A DNA stretch of 19,006 nt. It comes from Pseudomonadota bacterium (GTDB lineage Bacteria > Pseudomonadota > Gammaproteobacteria > Arenicellales > UBA868). The translations under genes and the position numbers were made by a program. The stretch covers positions 1 through 19,006 of the forward strand of contig JABJIU010000021.1 of the NCBI GenBank assembly GCA_018661145.1, written 5' to 3'. The first letter of the stretch is position 1; every line of letters begins with the position of its first letter. Under the pieces are notes generated by a model. That model had not been told where the DNA came from, made no database searches, and was given only the letters and a program-made list of their open reading frames with translations. Of the stretch, positions 14,501 to 19,006 are shown piece by piece.

Positions 14501-15658
14501 TTATTGATCCTTTAGGACCATTGCCTGATATATCAGGCGGGCAAAGTGCTGTTGTACCGGGTCCCAGTAAGGAGACAGTACGCCGCCGTTAAAGCCGTCT
14601 GAAAGGCGGCCCTTTTGCATTCTTTCCAGAATACCGATGTCTTCAAGGTTAAGGTCATGCCAGTTCTTGATGACAGTATCACGGGCGCTCTCGTACTGCT
14701 CGCCGTTCGCACCGTCACCGATAAAGTAGAGGCCGATGGTTTCCCTGCTGCATTTTGCGCTGATCGGCGTTGTGACCAAAACCGCCAACTGATCAGGAAA
14801 GATCTCAAACGCGAAATTCGGAAAGAGTACAAACCAGTCACCACGGTTTTTCTTGTGCTCTGGTAGGCCTGGGAAATAAGGAAGACCTTCACCGCGGGCA
14901 GGATCACTGCTCTGGAAGGTGTAGCCGCACAGCAGGATATGGTTCTCGAAAGTAGGCGCATCCCGTTCGGCCATGGGCACAAACGAGTGCAGCCAGGGGT
15001 GGCAGGAAAATACGTGATACGGCTCGATAAAATTCTCAACCGCGAGTTTCCAGTTGGCCTCGATATCAAAAGTCAAACTGCCGCCGGGCCCGAGGGAATC
15101 CAGATCGTAATCGCTGATTTTTTCAAGTACGGGCGCGATGTACGATGAGAATGGGCCGGCGTTGCCGGAGAGGTTGACGAATATCCAGTCATGCCACGTA
15201 TGACATGCTACCTCTTTGAGATTTGTGGTGGCACAGTCCGCCGGTTTCGTATCGTGCTGGTCCCCCCCGAAAAAATGGGGTCGGGCGAGGAGCGTACCCT
15301 TGAGGCTGTAGCTCCACGAATGATTCGGACAGACAATGTTGCGGCAGCCGGATTTGGGTTCTTCGACGAGTGCTGCACCGCGGTGAATACAGACATTATG
15401 GAATGCCCGGATGATGCCGTCGGTATCTTTGGCGAGCAGTAGCGACTGTCCGGCAACCTCGACTGGACGGACGGATCCCGTTTTGGGCAGAAGATGTGAA
15501 AACTCAGCGAAGACCCAACTGTTTTTGAATACGCAGTCTCTTTCGGCCTCGAAGAAGTCGGGATCCACGTAAGCGGCATTGGGCAACGTAGACCCTTCTG
15601 CTGTTGACGCGCTCAGGCGTTCCCACAGGGTTGAGTCAAACCACTCATTACCGTTCAT
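14501..15658 (-). CDS. Rieske non-heme iron oxygenase alpha subunit, quaternary-amine demethylase/monooxygenase type
   Basis: A 385-residue oxygenase. The Rieske cluster is C90-I-H92 and C110-P-N-H113. The mononuclear iron site is 'ENFIEPYHVFSCH' with H215 and H220, plus a carboxylate, probably D340 in 'HDLNLEDIGIL'. E212 stands where most ring hydroxylases have the bridging Asp; a bridging Glu is characteristic of the carnitine (CntA) and glycine betaine (GbcA)/choline monooxygenase branch. The C-terminal 'ERMQKGRLSDGFNGGVLSPYWDPVQQHFARLIYQ' is also of that branch. It should hydroxylate an N-methyl or adjacent carbon, releasing formaldehyde or cleaving the C-N bond, with electrons from a separate reductase. 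Ribosome site AGGA precedes the ATG. It lies 30 bp after the StcD-like flavoprotein, so the two are co-transcribed. Confidence 0.92.
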   Translation of the reverse strand: MNGNEWFDSTLWERLSASTAEGSTLPNAAYVDPDFFEAERDCVFKNSWVFAEFSHLLPKTGSVRPVEVAGQSLLLAKDTDGIIRAFHNVCIHRGAALVEEPKSGCRNIVCPNHSWSYSLKGTLLARPHFFGGDQHDTKPADCATTNLKEVACHTWHDWIFVNLSGNAGPFSSYIAPVLEKISDYDLDSLGPGGSLTFDIEANWKLAVENFIEPYHVFSCHPWLHSFVPMAERDAPTFENHILLCGYTFQSSDPARGEGLPYFPGLPEHKKNRGDWFVLFPNFAFEIFPDQLAVLVTTPISAKCSRETIGLYFIGDGANGEQYESARDTVIKNWHDLNLEDIGILERMQKGRLSDGFNGGVLSPYWDPVQQHFARLIYQAMVLKDQ

Positions 15659-15688
15659 GAATTATTCCTGTTGCCGGCAGCAGTGAAT

Positions 15689-17653
15689 TTACTCAATCAT
15701 CCATGCCGCTTTAAACCCCTCAAGGACTGCCTCTTCAACGGTCCGAGGGGCTAACGCATCACCGATTGTTGTGATCTGAAGGGGCCCTGTATCCGGAGCC
15801 TTTAGCTCACTTACCCAACTACAATCATCGTTCGAACGCGGTGGGTAGCAACTGACAACCGCGTCTACATCCTCACAAACAATAGCTTCACCATTGATCG
15901 TGTGTTGAAAAAATGCGGTTTGGTCTTCGGCCCCAAAAAACCGTGCATAGCAAGTCAATTCGACGTTGAGACTTTGAAGTTCACCAAACCATTGATCCCG
16001 CACAATCGCTGGAATGGACTCGCCGCAAGTGCTTGCCCCTGAAAAAATCCTGACCTTATGTCCACTCAGAGCAAGCATGTGAGCAACGCCCATTGCGGAC
16101 CAATCGGAACTCCAGTCAGCAATCACCACATTCTGACCTGAGGGTTTTTCGCCGGCGATGATCGACCATGCACTTAGAAGTTGTGTGCCGGTGATCTCAA
16201 CTTCAGGCAGACGGGGAACGGCCCCTGTACTGACGATGACGACATCGGGCCCGATAGCGTGAAATGCTTCTATGCTTGCTGAAGACGATAAGCAGACTTG
16301 AATAGAACTACGATCAAGTTCGCCTATCAAGTTGGTGGTGACACCGCCAAATTCAGATCGGCCGGGCAGTTTTTCAGCCAAATTGACTTGTCCGCCGAGT
16401 TTGGATTGTTTTTCATAAAGGATGACTTCGTGTCCTTGGTCTGCGGCAGTGACAGCCGCTTTCATGCCGCCTGGACCGCCACCAATCACCCACACCAAGC
16501 GTCTGGGTCGCGTTGATCGGGGTCGAAACTCCAGTTCCCGGCCGGTAACCGGATTCTGTATGCAGGAGATAGCATGATGGGTCAGGCGATGGCCGACACA
16601 GGCCTGGTTGCAACCAATGCACGCCCGGATATCTTCACTCCGGTTCGCCGCTACTTTATTTGGAAATTCCGGATCAGCAATCAAGGCGCGTACCATGCCG
16701 ACCATATCTGCTTTGCCTTCGCTCAATATCTGTGACGCAGCTTGAGCTTGGTTGATACGCCCGGCAACGAGCACAGGCTTGGTAATTGCAGACTTAAGTT
16801 GTGCGGCATCATCGGCGACAAAAGCCGGCGGTACCGCCATGGGAGGAAATACATGAATCCAGCCGTCGGGTGAGGAAGATGAACCCGAGATTACGCTGAA
16901 ATAATCCACGTGACCCTCTTTCTCTAAAATCTGGCAGACTTTGATCGCCTCTGCCGCCTCCATGCCGAATTGAGTTTTCTCATCAAGCGTGATTCGAATA
17001 CCGAGTGTTTTTGAACCCCCAATAGCCCCCCGGATTCTTGCGATCGACTCAGATAAAAACCGCATACGGTTTTCCAAACTGCCACCGAACTCGTCATCAC
17101 GGCGATTGGTAGCAGGATTAAGAAACTGCCCGATCAGGTATCCCTGGCTGGCTAGTATTTCAATACCGTCGAGTCCGGCTTCAGCAAGACGTGCGGCCGC
17201 CGTAGCGTAACTTTCAATGACTTCCCAGACCATATCGTTGGGCATGGGGACTGGTACCACCCGATAGCGGTCATCAGGAGTGTCAGATGCTGAAAAGACT
17301 AAGGGTCGGGATCCATCATGACTGTACCGAACTGATCGGCCTGCATGAAATAACTGACCAAACACAGCTGCCCCATGCGCGCCGCACGCGCGAGACAATC
17401 TTCTCATTCCAGGAATGATGTCATCACGCCCGGCATTGAGATATGCCGATTCAAAGGCAAAGCTTGGATGGAAGGCCATGCCCTCCAGGATGATCAGTCC
17501 AGCTCCTCCCCTTGCCCGGGCTTCATGGTAGGCAATGAGTTCGTCGCTGACGAGACCGTCGGCCCCCAATGTTGTCCCATGTGGCGGGTTGAAAATTCTG
17601 TTTCTTAGTTGGGTTGGACCAAGAGTTATTGGCTCAAAAAGGTTTTCGTACAT
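15689..17653 (-). CDS. FMN/[4Fe-4S]/FAD flavoprotein of the TMADH / dienoyl-CoA reductase family, StcD-like
   Basis: A 654-residue protein. Residues 1-340 are an old-yellow-enzyme barrel for FMN ('LFEPITLGPTQLRNRI', 'EILASQGYLIGQFLNPATN', 'GGSLENRMRF'). C345-x2-C348-x3-C352 and C364 bind a [4Fe-4S] cluster, and an FAD/NAD domain starts with GGGPGG at 391-396. Trimethylamine dehydrogenase and the N-methylproline demethylase StcD of stachydrine catabolism share this build. The catalytic barrel has S-Q-G-Y172, closer to the S-E-G-Y of dienoyl-CoA reductase than to the A-H-S-Y of TMADH. Next to a GbcA-type Rieske gene, the likely role is oxidative removal of the remaining N-methyl group. It is the first gene of the minus-strand cluster, divergent from an RpiR regulator. 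No good ribosome site is seen before the ATG. Confidence 0.9.
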   Translation of the reverse strand: MYENLFEPITLGPTQLRNRIFNPPHGTTLGADGLVSDELIAYHEARARGGAGLIILEGMAFHPSFAFESAYLNAGRDDIIPGMRRLSRACGAHGAAVFGQLFHAGRSVRYSHDGSRPLVFSASDTPDDRYRVVPVPMPNDMVWEVIESYATAAARLAEAGLDGIEILASQGYLIGQFLNPATNRRDDEFGGSLENRMRFLSESIARIRGAIGGSKTLGIRITLDEKTQFGMEAAEAIKVCQILEKEGHVDYFSVISGSSSSPDGWIHVFPPMAVPPAFVADDAAQLKSAITKPVLVAGRINQAQAASQILSEGKADMVGMVRALIADPEFPNKVAANRSEDIRACIGCNQACVGHRLTHHAISCIQNPVTGRELEFRPRSTRPRRLVWVIGGGPGGMKAAVTAADQGHEVILYEKQSKLGGQVNLAEKLPGRSEFGGVTTNLIGELDRSSIQVCLSSSASIEAFHAIGPDVVIVSTGAVPRLPEVEITGTQLLSAWSIIAGEKPSGQNVVIADWSSDWSAMGVAHMLALSGHKVRIFSGASTCGESIPAIVRDQWFGELQSLNVELTCYARFFGAEDQTAFFQHTINGEAIVCEDVDAVVSCYPPRSNDDCSWVSELKAPDTGPLQITTIGDALAPRTVEEAVLEGFKAAWMIE

Positions 17654-17701
17654 GGGTAATGGCTAAAGAGGCCAGAGGTGATCGATGATTTGAACTTTGC
17701 G

Positions 17702-17731
17702 TCAACAGAGGCAGATTAGGTATCGCATAAT
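17702..17731 (+). promoter_or_regulatory. Candidate promoter of the RpiR regulator gene
   Basis: TCAACA (17702-17707, 4/6 to -35) and CATAAT (17726-17731, 5/6 to -10) are 18 nt apart. Transcription would start near 17738, only about 20 nt before the ATG, which also lacks a clear ribosome site, so the message may be nearly leaderless. Confidence 0.4.
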
Positions 17732-17736
17732 ATAAG

Positions 17737-17748
17737 GTACAAGTGTAC
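17737..17748. promoter_or_regulatory. Palindrome GTACA-AG-TGTAC, candidate operator
   Basis: A perfect 5-bp inverted repeat with a 2-nt spacer lies at the predicted transcription start of the regulator gene, 10 bp before its ATG, in the region shared with the divergent flavoprotein operon. This is a natural place for autoregulation by the encoded RpiR protein. A related sequence, GTACAACAATAC, lies over the -10 of the binding-protein gene at 2060-2071 (9 of 12 positions match). Confidence 0.45.
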
Positions 17749-17758
17749 AATTTATTCA

Positions 17759-18667
17759 ATGAAAGAAACAACTGTACCAATTAAGACAATCCCTGAGCCA
17801 GTGCGGGTATTGCAGTATCTGACCGAGTCCCTACCTAACCTCACACCAGAACTCCAGAAAACCGCAGCTTATGTTCTGGAGAATCCCAATGAGATTGGGG
17901 TTAGCTCGATCCGTGAGATCGCAGCTAAAGCTAAGGTTAAACCAAACTCGCTGGTTCGGATGGCGCGCAGAATCGGTTTTGAGGGATATGAGAATTTTCG
18001 CCAGCCGTTTCGGGAGCAGATCCGTCACGGTAATTACGTCTACCGCGATCAGGCGAAATGGCTGCAGTCGCTCAGTTCTGGGGGCGTGCAAGACAGTATT
18101 TATGCAGAGGGCGCTGCCGCAACTATCGCCAATATGGAAAAACTGTACGCCATAAATAAGTCAGTTGATCTCAAGGCTGCCGCGGATGAAATTGTGAACG
18201 CGCGCAAGACTTACGTATTGGGTGTAGGCCTGGTCAATGCAGTGGCTACCAACTTTGCTTATCTCGCCAACATGGCAATTGATAACGTTGTCTCGATACC
18301 CCAGGAGGGTTCGGTACCGGTCGATGGACTGGTTCATGCTGATAGCAAAGATGTATTGCTTGCCATGACTTTCAAACCTTACCGCCGGGAAGTGGCAGAG
18401 GCAGTAGAGACAGCGCGTACACAGGGAGTAACAATTATTGCGGTATCCGATAGCCCCGCGTCACCGATTTTTGAGGGCGCTGATTATCAATTCCAGATAT
18501 CTGTTGATACGCCCTTGATGTTTATATCGACCGTCGCGCTTTCAGCTTTGTTGGAATCATTGATGGCATTTGTGATTTCAGATCTCGACGAGTCGGTTAT
18601 TGCCAGTATTGAGCGCTTTCACCAGCGTCGGTATGACCTGGGCATCTACCTGGAGGAAAACACCTAA
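17759..18667 (+). CDS. MurR/RpiR-family transcriptional regulator (HTH + SIS)
   Basis: A 302-residue regulator. Residues about 10-95 form the HTH_6 domain ('LTPELQKTAAYVLENPNEIGVSSIREIAAKAKVKPNSLVRMARRIGFEGYENF'). Residues about 125-265 form a SIS domain ('VLGVGLVNAVATNFAYLANM', 'LAMTFKPYRREVAEAVETARTQGVTIIAVSDS'), which usually senses a phosphosugar or other small ligand. Divergent from the flavoprotein/Rieske operon and upstream of a second Rieske gene, it most likely controls both, perhaps in response to the amine substrate or a product; this is inferred from position. The last stretch 'YDLGIYLEEN' ends 4 bp before the next ATG. Confidence 0.93.
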   Translation: MKETTVPIKTIPEPVRVLQYLTESLPNLTPELQKTAAYVLENPNEIGVSSIREIAAKAKVKPNSLVRMARRIGFEGYENFRQPFREQIRHGNYVYRDQAKWLQSLSSGGVQDSIYAEGAAATIANMEKLYAINKSVDLKAAADEIVNARKTYVLGVGLVNAVATNFAYLANMAIDNVVSIPQEGSVPVDGLVHADSKDVLLAMTFKPYRREVAEAVETARTQGVTIIAVSDSPASPIFEGADYQFQISVDTPLMFISTVALSALLESLMAFVISDLDESVIASIERFHQRRYDLGIYLEENT

Positions 18668-18671
18668 GGGT

Positions 18672-19006
18672 ATGAGTGATTCGCAGGCACAAGGGTATGA
18701 GGTTGTCCGCACTCTCGAGGCGGCCTTTTACACCAGCGAGTCCATTTACCAGAAGGAGCGCAATACACTGTTTACCCGGACCTGGCAGTACGCCGGCCAT
18801 CTCTCTCAGGTTGCGAACCCCGGAGATTATTTCAGTTTTGAGATTGCAGGACAGGGGCTCTTTTGTATCCGCGACAACAAGAATGTGCTTCATACCTTTT
18901 ATAACGTCTGTCAGCACCGCGCTCATCAGATCGTAGAAGGCCAGGGTGAGGGTAAGAAGACGCTTGTCTGTCCATACCATGCGTGGTCGTATCATCTCGA
19001 TGGACA
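18672..19006 (+). CDS. Rieske oxygenase alpha subunit, second copy (partial, N-terminal)
   Basis: The ATG at 18672 lies 4 bp after the regulator stop, with AAGGG between, so the two are co-transcribed. 111 codons are visible before the window ends. The Rieske motifs are C80-Q-H82-R-A and C100-P-Y-H103-A-W-S-Y, in the text 'FYNVCQHRAHQIVEGQG...LVCPYHAWSYHLDG', typical of the quaternary-ammonium branch (GbcA, stachydrine demethylase). It is distinct in sequence from the Rieske protein at 14501-15658 (CIHRG versus CQHRA), so the locus has two different oxygenases. The catalytic iron domain is outside the window. Confidence 0.9.
   Translation, partial: MSDSQAQGYEVVRTLEAAFYTSESIYQKERNTLFTRTWQYAGHLSQVANPGDYFSFEIAGQGLFCIRDNKNVLHTFYNVCQHRAHQIVEGQGEGKKTLVCPYHAWSYHLDG

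Noticed and set aside
1..19006. CRISPR arrays, transposases, rRNA, riboswitches, and phage or toxin-antitoxin genes.
   Set aside because: None seen by eye. The only regular repeat is the 7-bp array, which lacks spacers. A covariance-model search for riboswitches was not possible.

Overview
The window reads as chromosomal DNA of an aerobic, probably marine or environmental proteobacterium. The reasons are the twin-arginine exported binding protein, the tRNA gene with encoded CCA, several O2-dependent Rieske and TauD-type oxygenases, a YccA-type Bax-inhibitor protein and the overall gene style. A gammaproteobacterium is my guess, but nothing here proves the class. No transposase, phage gene, CRISPR array or rRNA was seen.

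Layout: (A) 1-2003, minus strand: a dipeptide/opine-type ABC importer, with the Tat-exported binding protein, a hairpin terminator, then the start of the first permease (cut by the window edge). (B) 2182-2258: elongator tRNA-Met(CAT). (C) 2435-4933, plus strand: a secreted DsrE-like protein, a TauD/TfdA dioxygenase and an enolase-superfamily enzyme very like 4-hydroxyproline betaine 2-epimerase (HpbD). (D) 4936-8221, minus strand: a one-carbon/electron-transfer module. It holds a three-part iron-sulfur protein (2Fe-2S ferredoxin + 2x[4Fe-4S] + MvhD domain), a MetV protein fused to a Rieske ferredoxin with an acidic tail, and MetF (methylene-THF reductase). (E) 8429-9202, plus: metallo-beta-lactamase-fold hydrolase. 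(F) 9212-11008, minus: Bax inhibitor-1 protein, a 43-residue membrane protein coupled to it, and an EamA exporter. (G) 11143-12045, plus: DhlA-type haloalkane dehalogenase, a terminator, six perfect 7-bp tandem repeats and a remnant-like VOC fragment. (H) 12525-17653, minus: a four-gene cluster of StcD/TMADH-like flavoprotein, Rieske oxygenase, second enolase-superfamily enzyme and GNAT acetyltransferase. (I) 17759-end, plus: divergent RpiR-type regulator and a second Rieske oxygenase (cut by the window edge).

Read together, C, D, H and I look like a locus for taking up and demethylating a quaternary amine such as proline betaine or hydroxyproline betaine. The importer brings it in and an HpbD-like enzyme epimerises it. 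Rieske oxygenases remove the first N-methyl and the StcD-like flavoprotein the second. The released C1 units (formaldehyde/methylene-THF or methyl-THF) would meet the MetF/MetV module.

The most unusual part is D. MetF-MetV-MvhD is the arrangement known from anaerobic acetogens. Here it is recast with ferredoxin and Rieske domains in an oxygenase-rich setting, and I do not know of a described system with this set of fusions.
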